Source: Gadus chalcogrammus (Eukaryota > Chordata > Actinopteri > Gadiformes > Gadidae). From it: a stretch of DNA of 64,000 bases. Below the pieces are notes generated by a model, which worked only from the letters and a program-made list of their open reading frames with translations, did no database searches and was not told the origin of the DNA. The position numbers were made by a program, and so were the translations under genes. The first letter of the stretch is position 1. Every line of letters starts with the position of its first letter. The DNA lies in contig NC_079434.1 in assembly GCF_026213295.1 (NCBI RefSeq), positions 9,913,651 through 9,977,650 of the forward strand, read 5' to 3'. This document shows, piece after piece, positions 35,301-45,860 of the stretch.

Positions 35301-38300
35301 GGTGAGGAGGGGACCCGTTGCGTCGTTGAGGGTTGGACACCGTCTAGAGACGGCGGAAGGTCCTCCGCTCATCTGCTGCTCTGATCAGCTGAGAGACGGT
35401 CTCAAGTTGAGGCTGGAAATCGAACTGTCTTTACACACTTGGACCCCTAAGAGACACAACCGACACACAGTATCCAGAATCTGATTCCTAGTGCTCCTCT
35501 GCTAGTAGCAAGTTTAAACTAGCTGCAGTACGGAGGGAATGCCGCCATCGCCCACAGCGTAACTCAGTCACCTGGGAGGAAAGAGTCGGCTGAATGACTT
35601 ATTGAAGCGCAAGATCTGAGACTAACCCTAGTCCTAGTGTTGGAGTTGAACAGGAAAACATCTAAAACTAACCCCCAGTGTTACAGTCAACCCAGAACAA
35701 CAACATCTAACAGGGGTGTAACGATATTTCGTGCCATAAAATATTGCGATATTAAAACGTGATGAAATGTGTTGTTGAGACCAAAAGATGGTTTACGATG
35801 TAATTATTATTTTTTTTATACTTTATTTATGGACATAAGTATGCACTTAACAATGAATAGTCTAGGAAAAACTTTTTGTTTATTTCCATTCATGACAAGA
35901 TGATTAGTCTATACCAGGGGTACTCAAGTAGAAATGATGAGGGGCCACAAATCTTTTTTTCAGTGACTCAAGGGGCCGGTCGGTATACGTGTGACTGAGG
36001 CCGATATATGCTCTGTTTTAGACGTAACGCGTAAGCACGTAAGATACATAACCCCCCCTTGCGCGGTAAAATATCCCCCCTTACGTGCTTAAGTGCGTCG
36101 GCCAAAATTCCTGACTATGCGACTAAAACACTACGGCCCTACGCAGCTCGCAAAGACTGTGATTGGCCAGCTAACCACATCCTTTCAGGAGTCTCACATT
36201 TCCGGTTTTACAGCATAATAGCGCCATTTTTAAAAGGCCGTGACAGAAGCGAATGAAGAATTTTGAAGAAGGAGAAGAAGAAAACACAAGAACGAATTAT
36301 GATAATTATAAATATAAACAAGCCAGCGATTTCCACTTCCACAGATTCGTTCGTTGCTCCCCCTACTGTTCTGGCGGAGAATCCCCTTGCAATACTCGCA
36401 ATCCTTAAGGAACCTTAAAGGAACCGTAAATCAAAACTTGTCTAAAACAAGTCCCTTGTGTAAATTACGTGCTTACGTCTCTGCGTCTAAATCGGCCTTG
36501 ACTGCTGCTGAGATGGACTGTCTGCCTCGAGTTTGGGAGGGCTGGAGCGGTCTGTGGGCTGGAGTGCTATCTGTTTATCGTTGCAACCCCCAGCCTCGTA
36601 TTGAGATCGCGGCGCGCGGTTTCAAAATAAGAGCGCCCAGCACGATTATTATTATTTATTTATTTATTTATTTATTTTTAAGAATTAAAAAAACTTTTCA
36701 AAACAGCTCAAGGGCCATTAATAGACACCCCGCGGGCCACAAAAGGCCCGCGGGCCGCTACTTGAGTATGACTGGTCTATACCATGTCACTATAACACAT
36801 CTTGTTTACAGTTTCCTAAGAAATGGAAATATAGGGCAAATGGCATTGTTTTGCATATTTTGTGTCTTCAAAATAAGCGAAAATATTTTTTCAGTCATAC
36901 ATTTTCTTCATGACCCAATATCGTGTATCGTATTGAATTGTGAGCTGAGTGAATCGTCAAACCCCAACATGTAAAACTTACCCCCAGTGTTTGTCAAACC
37001 AGGAAAACATCTAAAAATAACCCCAAGTGTTACTCAACCCAGGAAAACATCTAAAACTATCCCCAGTATTACAGTCAACCCAGAACAACAACATCTTACA
37101 CAGAGACCAAAGAACACTCATGGACTCCTTCCTGTGAAACGTTGCTCAGCCGTTGAGGGTCTCTACATGCCAACAGCGGCAAATCATTCTGGTTTTAATG
37201 ACGAGAGACTGGCTGGGCTGGTCTGAGGCAGAACACATGGGGCAGCTTGAGAGTCCTGGCCTGGGCCTAAAGGAGTTATAAAGGCCGGCCTGGGGCCCCT
37301 CAGTTTAAACCACTGTCGTTCACACCAAGGCCCAATCCCATTTCTACCCCTTCCCCTTACCCCTCCCCCTTGTTTTGAAGGGGTTAGATGGCAAACATCT
37401 GAATTTACCCGTTTGCTCTATAGAACGGTCTTATTTCAGTTACAGTGATCAAATGTATATTACCATGTTGAAGTTCATGTAAGACCTAGTGCCATGTTTA
37501 AAACAAAAAAACAATTCTTTAGGGTTCTTTAAAGTGTAGCACCTTTAGCCCCTCCCCTCTGTGCCGGGGTCCTTCTGAAGACCCTCTCTGGATCATACCC
37601 ACTTCAATATTTCTATTTCAATTTAGATTAACAATATCTTATTATTTGCAACATACGTGCAATAAAATACAGCCTGGATGCACTTTAGCTCATGCTCTCC
37701 CATTATGTCTATTTCTCACCATTTTTGATTGCCTTGCATTGTATTGTGAAAGTAACTAGTCAGGATTATACAGTAATGTGACTGTAAGTACTGAGTCAGG
37801 AGGATTATACAGTATTGTGAATGTGAGTAACGAGTCAGGCTCCTGTGACTGTAGTATCAATAGCCCGACAGGAAGAGGCTCCATATGGAACAAATTAGAG
37901 GCCAGCGCTGTGTCAGGGCCCTAATGGAGCCAGGACCGGTGACCACAGCAGGAGAGGTTAAAGACTGCCAGGACCGGTGACCACAGCAGGAGAGGTTAAA
38001 GACTGCCAGGACCGGTGACCACAGCAGGAGAGGTTAAAGACTGCACTTTTACTTTGACCTGCTGGCCCAACTCCCTGGCCACGCTCTGACTATGGCGTTT
38101 CAAGCCCCAGGCTACAACCTTTTCCCAACTCTCAAGTACAGTTACCAAACTAAACGGACACTTCTTGAGTCAGTATATTTGAGTTGTCTTGGGCTGTTTT
38201 CTTTTTATGTTTTTAAAAGAAAGCACTCCCTCCTTTTATACCTAATGTCCTAATTCTCTTGTGGGTAAATGACCAACTGGTTTGGAGTGGTTTTACTGTG

Positions 38301-41300
38301 TGGTGTTTGGGCTATGTCTCTTTGCCGTTGGGCTTCCCATGCGAGAGCGAGCGATTGCTTGGGAGTCAAACCTGATTTATAGTCCCAGTGTGTGAGCTCC
38401 GCGAGCTGGCACTAACCAAAAGTGACGCCATCCCGATCCTCACGCTTGTTCTACGGCGATTTGTCGCCTACCTCTGAAAAGGGAAGCTCCGTACGGAGTG
38501 AGCGAACCGCGCGTCCAAACCGACGTTGGGGCTGTACGGCCACTATGGAGTCTGCCTGCTAACTAGCATCCTTTCCAGGTCATTTCAAAAATGGACAGAA
38601 CTTTGGCAACATTCAGCACTTTGCCATGGGTGACCCCTCATAGGGTAGATACTAGCCTCGTCTCACTGTTGGTGAGCTAGATAAGGCTCCCCTGTGGAAA
38701 AGGGCCATCACTGCAAAGGCTAATTTAGACCAAAGGTCACAGTTGCGATATACAAGAGGTGCAGTTTAGCTAATTATATTCAATGCCTTACACATCTGGC
38801 AAAATACCTGTCTTTTGAATGTAAATATCTCCATTCGAGGGCTTTCTCAGCCAATGTTCATGTTTTGTTTAATCACAGCCTATGATGTGATTAGTCAGAA
38901 ACAGTTTAATAGAGGAACAGCCCTCATTATAACATAACTGTAGTGTGTCATACCGTTTTCCTGAGGAGCTCAATGTATCCTTTAAGTCGTTGGGTCACGT
39001 TGCTTTGGCCGTCTCCTGACTGGTACTCCCCGGGAAACCACCACCGGCTGAGTAGTCCGTCAGGGCCCTCCAGCTCCCCAGGCAACTGTCCACACAGAGC
39101 ACCACACCAGGGGCCAATCAACCAGGGGCCAATCAACCAGGGGACACAGGGCCAGGGGGCAATGAATCAAGGACCACCGGAACCAGGACCACTAGAACCA
39201 GGACCACTAGAACCAGAGGCCACTGGAAACAGGACCACTAGAACCAGAGGCCACTAGAACTAGAGGCCACTAGAACCAGAGGCCACTAGAACCAGAGGCC
39301 ACTAGAACCAGAGGGCAACTGGCACCAGCACCACTGGAACCAGTGTCCGATGGAACCAGGTGACACTGGATCCAGAGGACCCTGTCATGTGTTCTTCACC
39401 TCTGCAACAATATGCATCATCAACATCACAACTAGGGCTGGCGAAAATGTAAAATATTCTTGACCGACCACCGAGCCTCATTAACCGGTTAATACCGGTA
39501 TCAGATTAAAATGTGCTATTTGAAATAACAGCCCTTTCGAGCCACGCCAGCCAGCTGCTATTTTGTAACTCTGCTTATCTCTCTCCAGTTCTGCCTCTGA
39601 CTCACACACACACACAATCTCCGAGTGAGAGGCAGTGGCTCTAACCGCGGCACGACCTGTGTTTGAATTGAAACACGAGGCATGCTTACTGCAAGTTGAC
39701 CGTGTGTAGAGAGCGGGCTCGAACGCCCACAATGGTCTGAGATGGGGCTCACCTGGCTGAGACCCTGCGCGGGATTCACCAGGGGCCAATCGGAGGAGGG
39801 CAGCGTTAGGAGCTCATTTGAAGCATTGCCGCGGTCATTTAAGAAAATGACAGCTCTGAAGAGACGCCGCTTGTTTAGTTTGGAGGAGACGGAAATATTG
39901 AGTGTGAGGGATAATTATTTTCACTTCACGCAAATAGATCTTGGAATGAGATGGCTAACTGTAGTCTTATAGCGTTTAGTTTACTGTCCATAATAATTTA
40001 GAGATCATATTCTCCGCCGCTCGCATGCGGGAATAATTAGGATTTGAGGAGAAATCAAACAGTGGGCTAGTGAGACGCAGTGTCCGTCCAACTTCCAATA
40101 AGTCACCTTATCTGATCGTCTTTTTGTGTGAAGTGAAACCAACACACACTCCACGGTAGCCTGGCTCCGCCCGCCTAAGTACTTCCGCTCAATTTGTATT
40201 TCCCTTCAGTACTAGGTCTGGGTCTGCGGTATCTTAGTGGGTTTTCTCCGTCTAAATTTTCCGCGTCCAATCAGCGAACAGAGGGAGTGGCTGAGGTCAA
40301 TGACGTTAAAGTCAGCTCTCGTTGACGGACATCTTCAAGCATGGTGATTGGTTGTTTACAGCCTTGGCGTGTGATAGACCTCTGAAGAATAAGTCCCGCC
40401 TCCGAGGCTCTTGGTTCCATGTTTAAATGTCTATGGAAAATAACATGGGGGTTTTGAATGATCGTACGTGACAAACTCTGTAGGTGGCGAAGAAGTAAAA
40501 GCTGCTCAGGTTTTGAACTACACACTTTTTCCACCTAGATTCCACTTGGGTTTTGGATTTTTGTTGCCGTTAAAGTAGTTAACTAACTTAGTAGAGCAAC
40601 TCCCACCTCCCTAACTAGTATGACGTATGAAGTCTGCGCAGATCAGAACTAGCCCCCGGTCAGAATTAATAATAGTTAACTATTTTAACGGCCCCAACAA
40701 TCCAAAACCCAAGTTGAATCCATATGGATAAAGTGTGTGGTTCAAAACCTGAGCAGCTTTTACTCCTTCGCCACCTACAGAGTTTGTCACGTACGATCAT
40801 TCAAAACCCCCATGTTATTTTCCATCGACATTTAAACATGGAACCAAGAGCCTCGGAGGCGGGATAGTTTTAAACTTCAACAGACACCCGCCTTCAAGTG
40901 AGTTAACGTTTGTCAATTGAGTAGGTCCAGACTCTCTGTACAAATTAAATGAAGTACGAGATTCTGGTAGGACCAGGCTAACTCCACACTGATCCCAATT
41001 TATATTTTAAACGACAAGCGACAAAATTGATCGGTCAACGTTGATACGGTCAACCATCGGTCAAACGGTCATCGGTTAACAACCCTTATCTCAACACGCT
41101 TTTTTCTACCCAGCAAAATACTTAACAAAACAGTTAGTTCCAGTAACTCTGGTTGTGGCTGTCACTGTGCGGTTACCGTGGTGAAGTGATCTTGCTGGAG
41201 CCAGGCGGGGGACTGGGTGGTCTGGGAGAGGACCTGGAAGAGGGTGGCCCTCAGGGCGCAGTAGTTGTCCCCCCGCACACGACGCACACCGCCAAACCAC

Positions 41301-44259
41301 TCCATCATCTGCTGGTAGCCCTGCAACAAAGCCCCATCACAGGTCAGATCACCAGCACTATCACACTACACACCGGGATCACTATGACAACAGCATTGCA
41401 ACAGGCAGACACTCATATAGTGGGGACCAGCGTAAAGGTCTTCAAAAGAACAGCGCCCCAACGACAACAGAACCACGTTAAAGTTGAAATAAAGTTATAA
41501 AAAAGGCAGTCTCAATAAAAGTCTATAAAACTGGATTTTATAGATCCAAATCGTGTCTAGTCAGCAGACCAGTTCAAAGCCACCTTTAGTCAAACGACTG
41601 GACTTTGGACTAACGGACCACAGTGTTGTCCTTAATATGTAATGGAAACACAACTGGGATTTCACTAGAGAAACCCTTTCCAAAAAGACCTTCAAGAGTC
41701 AACTATCGTTAGCTCCTACAAATGTTAGGCTAATGCATCTAAGTGGAGCTAGCTCAAACAAGCCTTTATTGCAACTAGGTCTAACTAGCCATCACTGTGG
41801 CTAGGACTAACTAGCATTAACTTAAGCTGGTCTGACCCGCATTTAATTTAGCGAGGCCGAGCAAGCATTTGCAGAGGCTAGCTCTTACAAGTTTTACTTA
41901 CTTCACTCTAGCCTTTAGTGTGGCTAGCTCAAACTAACGCCTGGCATCCCTAGCATTAATGAATCGGGAAACTTACTGACCTTCCTTATAAGGGCGCTCT
42001 TAGTAGTGTTTCCTCTCCACTCCCGCTGGCTGTAGGACAGCAGGTCCACCATTGGGGCCAGACTGCAGCTCTCCTCCACCTTCAGAGCTGAGACAGGACA
42101 TGGGAGTTAGTCCATGGTAGTATAGCACATCACCTAGCATTACATAAGTGGGCATAGCGTACAGTGGCATAGCTTTGAATATCAGCTTATAATAGACAGA
42201 CTAGCATTGCAGAAATAACAAACAAGAATAGATTACAGTAGCAGAGTTTCTAGTGGCATTGCATAGACTAGCATAGCATACAGCAGCATAACATTCAGTA
42301 TCATAGCATATATTAGTATAGCATACAGAAGCTTAGCATAGTAAGTGTAGCATAGAGTAATGCCAGTGCTAGACGTAGTCATAAAGTTAGATCTACAAAT
42401 ATGTTATATGTTGTGACATAAATTCTGCCAAGGGTTACTAACGTGTGACTTCCGCAGAGGATGGCGATGAGTACATATCCTCCTTCGATGCATAAATGTC
42501 TTCGTCGCTAGGAGGAAAAACAGGACAAGGTCTTCCTCAATCATAAAACAGAGACTCACATCTACAAGCCCTGATGAACACAGGTAGTTGAATGAAAGTC
42601 ACACAACCCTCAAAACATGCAGCTTCGCAGGAGAAGTTTGAAAGCCCTTAAATGCAGCTATATATGTGTTTTACACTTCTATCCATGTTATGTGTTATTG
42701 TTACACCCATTCCTTATGTGTATTAAACATATCATGCCTTCCTGTTCTGTCAGACACTGAATACTCATGGGAAGAGCGATGTCCTAACCAGTCCAACGAG
42801 CTCATTGCTTCACTAAAGTAGAAAAACATCAAGCTTACCTTTCTCCCTGGTCCACCAGGGACACCTCCGCCTTCCCCTCCTCCTCCTCCTCCTCCTTCTC
42901 CTCCTCCTCCTCCTTCTCCTCCACACCCGCCGTCTCCTCGTCTTCATCATCCATTTCTACCTCCTCCCCCCCAGCAGCAGTATGGGTCTCCTCCCCCTCT
43001 CCTCCGACACTTGTATCCATCGGCTCAATGGAAGCCCCCATCCCCCGCCCGGCGGCCTCCTCCTCCTCCTCCTGCCCGTCTCCTTTCCAAACTGCTTCCT
43101 GTTGTGCATCGACCACTTCCTGCTGATACTGATCCTGGTTCACCCCCAGGTGGTCGCACGATCCAGCTCCCCGAAGGACTGGTGACCAGGGGCCTGGGTT
43201 CATCCTCCGGGGGCTTCTCCAGGGTCTCGTTGGGGGCCCTGAGCTCCGACGGGAGGTCGCTGAGCTCCATCGGTGAGGCTCTGAGCTCCGTCGGTGAGGC
43301 CCTGATCTCCGTCGGTGTGGCCCTGAGCTCTGACGGGAGGTCAGAGTGGAGATCTTCCACCAGAGGAGTTGGTTTGCTGTCAAAGACACCAGGCAGCCAG
43401 CCCAACGTCAACGGATTACATTTTGTTTTGCTGATTTTTATTTGCTTCATAGTCTTAAATGCAACTGTGTTTGGCAACACCATTTAGAAAAGCACTCACT
43501 CACAATACTAACCTGTTATTTCTGAATCCGATATCTACTCTGCAATCTTGTCCGATTGATTTGTTTGGAACTTACTTTTTTTTGTAGCTTAAATTATGAT
43601 TGTATACTTGACTTGGTAGTTCTTACCCTCACATATCAGTGACTTTCTGCTTAAAAAAAAATTAAAAGCTATACAAAATATTGCTAAATGTTTACGTAAG
43701 ATTTTTTTGGAGCACAGTTGGAAAACTCCCTAGCTCTGCATGTTGTAAACATAAAGGACAGGAAATGGGACTTTCACTGTGGTGACTTAGTGCCCCCTGG
43801 TGGTCACAGGGGAAATAGCAACAACAGACATGACTAACACTCTGTACACAAGCATTGTTCTGGGAGTACGAGTGTGAAGCAGCTCACCTCTGCCTGCTGT
43901 CCACAGGGCAGTCGGTCTCTTGATCCAGGAGATCACTGGGCCCAGTAGAGTGGGGCCCCAGGGAACTGTCATGAACAGTATTGCTGAGGCCTTGAACAGT
44001 ATGGCTGGACCCGTCACCACAGACCTGGAGGGCCGGGGAATGGATCTGCTCCACAAAACTGCAGACGGGCACCTCCCCACAGACCTGGGGCTCCAGAGAA
44101 CAGACCTGGAGGTCTGGGGAGGAGCTGTGCTCCTCCAAATTCCGCTCTGGTATCACAGCCCTGGAGGTGAGAAGGAAACAACAGAATATTGATTTACCTG
44201 TCCATCATGCAAGCACACCTGGAGACAGACAGGAAGAGACAGACAGGAAGAGACAGACA

Positions 44260-44297
<38 letters not shown>

Positions 44298-44945
44298 ATA
44301 CAAACTTACCAAAGACAAAACAAATAATTAAAATAAGTAGCAAAGAGAGCAATCTATATGTCGGGACTGGTGGGTTAACCTGAGCTCTGCTTCCTGTCAC
44401 ATGACTCACCGGGTGGTTGGAGTTTGGGGAGAGGAAGGAGGCGGCTGGGAGAGCAACTGTGTGTTTGAGATCTTCGGGGGGGAGAAGCCCCCTAGAGCAG
44501 GAAGCAGGGACTCTGGCGATTCTTCCTTCCGGAGACCCTCCGGAGAGTTCCTCCGCTCTCCTTCACAGTGTGCGTCGGTGACTTCCTGTGAAGTGCTGGG
44601 GGGGGAACATCTCTCCTCCGCCACCGATGCTGTGCTTTGCTTCTCTGGCGTTGCCACGACGACTGTTCCCGTCACCGCCACATCTGGGGCTTCAGCGGCG
44701 GGCAGCGGCTGGAGCTGGGGGTCCAGGGGTCCACCGGCGCTGCTCTGATGTCGGGTGGGAGGGGCCACGTCTTCCGTACACGCGCTCTCCTTCTGGACCA
44801 CGCCGTTCTCCTGCCGCATGCTGGGAGTGTTTTCTCCCTGTCTCACCTGCGCCGTCACTGATGTCTTCTCCTCCGCTTTGATCTGCTCCTCCTTCATCTC
44901 CCCCTCTTTGATCTCACCCATGCTGGCTTTCCTGCGGAGTACACA

Positions 44946-44999
<54 letters not shown>

Positions 45000-45344
45000 C
45001 ATAGAGCATCAAGAGATGTAGCTTACCTCTGAACATGAGATAGGACACTGTATATTTTAAAGGTTCAAGATAGACCCAACATGGAATCGTTAAAACCATA
45101 CCAAAATACCCTGTAATGCGAATACATTTTCAATTTACATGTGTATTGCAGCATATTATTCCCAGGTAAACAATCCTATATTAAACTCATATTTATACAT
45201 TTACCTCCCATCAGAGGTCGGGCTGTCCGGGAAAGCACCTTCTATTCCCGTTTCAGGGGGCGCGGCGGTCTTTCCAGCCAACAACCCGCTCTTCTCCTCC
45301 AGGGATGCGCAGGGAGTCTCGGCATGACAACAACAGCTCCCCAT
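32343..45344 (-). CDS. otulin: OTULIN-family linear-ubiquitin deubiquitinase, long N-terminal form (frame break in exon 4)
   Basis: Ten coding exons are read: 45344-45205, 44931-44410, 44160-43888, 43376-42839, 42507-42443, 42087-41981, 41320-41177, 39085-38954, 35266-34997 and 32549-32343. The OTU domain (exons 6-10) resembles human OTULIN throughout: [15 protein letters not shown], catalytic [15 protein letters not shown] (active Cys, exon 7), [22 protein letters not shown], and [11 protein letters not shown] with the catalytic His and Asn (exon 10). OTULIN cleaves Met1-linked ubiquitin chains and restrains LUBAC signalling. Human OTULIN has 352 residues; this one would have about 798. The extra ~440 are acidic, Ser/Pro/Glu-rich and disordered-looking, starting MGSCCCHAE. 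All exon phases agree except exon 4, whose 538 bases are one too many, so one base must be lost to join its two coding halves. OTULINL, the catalytically dead paralogue, lacks the active Cys and is excluded. Confidence 0.88.
33880..34200. other. CpG-rich patch in otulin intron 9
   Basis: This short stretch contains CAG-repeat words and many CpG dinucleotides within an otherwise AT-rich intron. Open frames exist on both strands but none resembles a known protein. It may be an alternative promoter or a transposon fragment. Confidence 0.3.
35915..36774. mobile_element. Nested hAT-type element with perfect 8-base target duplication
   Basis: The ends CAGGGGTACTCAAGTAG and CTACTTGAGTATGACTG are inverted repeats. 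The flanks GTCTATAC at 35907-35914 and GTCTATAC at 36775-36782 are identical. The sub-terminal GGGGCCACAAATC and GGGCCGCTACTTGAG words are typical of a widespread fish family. It has no coding capacity and is itself invaded by another element. Confidence 0.8.
35999..36497. mobile_element. Innermost inverted-repeat element
   Basis: The left arm has GGCCGAT, then TTTTAGACG and GTAAGCACGTAA. The right arm has the inverse order TTACGTGCTTACG, GCGTCTAAATCGGCC. The middle contains CCCTACGCAG and GTGATTGGCC words seen in fish Harbinger-like MITEs. The target duplication is unclear (GTGACTGA versus TTGACTGC). Confidence 0.5.
37929..38042. repeat. Three perfect 38-base tandem copies
   Basis: The unit begins GCCAGGACCGGTGACCACAG and ends GAGGTTAAAGACT, at 37929, 37967 and 38005. 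The copies are essentially identical, which implies recent expansion. It lies in otulin intron 8. Confidence 0.92.
39105..39372. repeat. ~17-base minisatellite beside the otulin exon 8 acceptor
   Basis: Copies of AACCAGAGGCCACTAG and AACCAGGACCACTAG start within about 20 bases of the exon 8 acceptor (39085). They fill the branch-point region on the minus strand. The first copies (CAGGGGCCAATCAAC) form a slightly different 14-base subtype. Confidence 0.85.
39433..41087. mobile_element. hAT-type element in otulin intron 7, carrying a nested palindromic element
   Basis: The left end is TAGGGCTGGCGAAAATG and the right end is GGTTAACAACCCTT. The sub-terminal CCGGTTAATACCGG and GGTCAACGTTGAT words are typical of this fish family. 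Flanking 8-mers ATCACAAC (39425-39432) and ATCTCAAC (41088-41095) match at 7 of 8 bases. The element stops only about 90 bases before exon 7. Confidence 0.6.
40156..40980. mobile_element. Nested foldback element with ~195-base inverted arms
   Basis: The outer ends GTAGCCTGG and CCAGGCTA are inverted and flanked by ACTCCACG / ACTCCACA. Inside, bases 40394-40590 and 40670-40864 are long, highly similar inverted copies: CTCCGAGGCTCTTGGTTCCA on one side, its inverse on the other. They are separated by a short loop. The transcript of this region could form a long hairpin. Confidence 0.75.
42443..42507 (-). CDS. otulin: otulin exon 5 with two PIM-like motifs
   Basis: This exon reads (S)[21 protein letters not shown](P). 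Human OTULIN binds the HOIP PUB domain through the PUB-interacting motif around EEDMYRAADEI, in which Asp-Met-Tyr is central. Here EDMYS matches that core, and DEDIYAS seven residues earlier looks like a second copy. Functional equivalence is inference. The same gene is described as a whole in the 32343-45344 entry. Confidence 0.7.
42839..43376 (-). CDS. otulin: otulin exon 4, frame-broken acidic exon
   Basis: The exon enters from exon 3 in the frame reading [19 protein letters not shown] and on to [11 protein letters not shown]. That frame stops near 43025. The C-terminal part, which splices correctly to exon 5, lies in another frame: [29 protein letters not shown], and a Glu-rich run. The switch must lie roughly between 43130 and 43230. 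G-runs there (GGGG, GGGGG) are likely indel sites. No splice pair in the right phase removes the conflict. Confidence 0.75.
43232..43345 (-). repeat. In-exon ~24-base repeats
   Basis: Four to five copies of a GAGCTC(A/C)G(G)GCC-type unit encode the repeated [20 protein letters not shown] stretch of the otulin extension. Repeat-length change here would alter the protein by whole units or shift the frame. Confidence 0.7.
44221..44295. repeat. GACAGACAG/GA repeat in otulin intron 2
   Basis: Short AGACAGACAGGA copies run into (GA)n. It is simple-sequence DNA about 60 bases upstream of exon 3 on the minus strand. Confidence 0.9.
44940..44998 (-). repeat. (TG)n on the sense strand beside the otulin exon 2 acceptor
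   Basis: Read in the direction of otulin transcription, nearly 60 bases of TG repeat (with one TTTG) are followed by TACTCCGCAG and exon 2. Exon 2 is 522 bases, a multiple of three, so skipping it would keep the frame. Confidence 0.92.
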
Positions 45345-45844
45345 CGTATTAGAAAGCCCCGAGGTGTGGGAGTCCACCGGATCTACAGCCTGAGTCCGGT
45401 GACCCCGAGGATCATCTGGACGGTTCTCCAACTTAACTACAGCCCGAACTTAAGAAGTGCATTCCTCTGAATACACCTGGATCATGACGATATAAAGTTG
45501 ATAACTACAACATAGGATACATAGTTCACCCTTTTGTGCCTTCTACTTCGATCACGGGTTCATGTCAAGTTAATGTTTGTTATTTCCTGGTAGAACCAGA
45601 ATGAAATGCCATGCATGATTGAGGGTTTGCATGTACCTGTATCTCAAGTATGTTAATGCTATAACTTTACAGCTAATAATTAGAACCACCACATGACGAG
45701 TAAATCATTCATTCGGGCATGGGATCACATTATTCTACTTTAAATTGTGGTCAGATATCAGGCGAATGACTTAAAAGATGTGCTCACAAACCTGATAAAC
45801 GGGTCTCACTGCAGAACGTGTCCGGAGAGTCCAGTGTAAGGCGA

Positions 45845-45860
45845 TTTCTGTTTCACTTTC
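45845..45860 (-). promoter_or_regulatory. Interferon-stimulated response element upstream of otulin
   Basis: On the minus strand this reads GAAAGTGAAACAGAAA: three GAAA half-sites at exact two-base spacing, the consensus for IRF and ISGF3 binding. It sits about 500 bases upstream of the predicted otulin start codon, near the inferred promoter. Otulin acts in innate immune ubiquitin signalling, so interferon control is plausible but unproven. Confidence 0.55.

Larger units (their letters stand above)
35711..36966. mobile_element. Outer hAT-type element in otulin intron 8, interrupted by a second element
   Basis: The left end is CAGGGGTGTAACGATATTTC and the right end is an imperfect inverse finishing GAATCGTCAAACCCCA. 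Flanking 8-mers ACATCTAA (35703-35710) and ACATGTAA (36967-36974) match at 7 of 8 bases. Its body is mostly filled by the 860-base insertion described separately. No transposase frame is visible. Confidence 0.6.

Noticed and set aside
36354..36974. 206-codon open frame inside nested transposons
   Set aside because: It crosses the boundaries of the inner and middle elements and has no transposase motifs, so it is chance.
43140..43210. A short intron resolving the otulin exon 4 frame conflict
   Set aside because: Candidate AG sites in the region are in the wrong phase for exon 3 and any local intron would be shorter than vertebrate introns allow.
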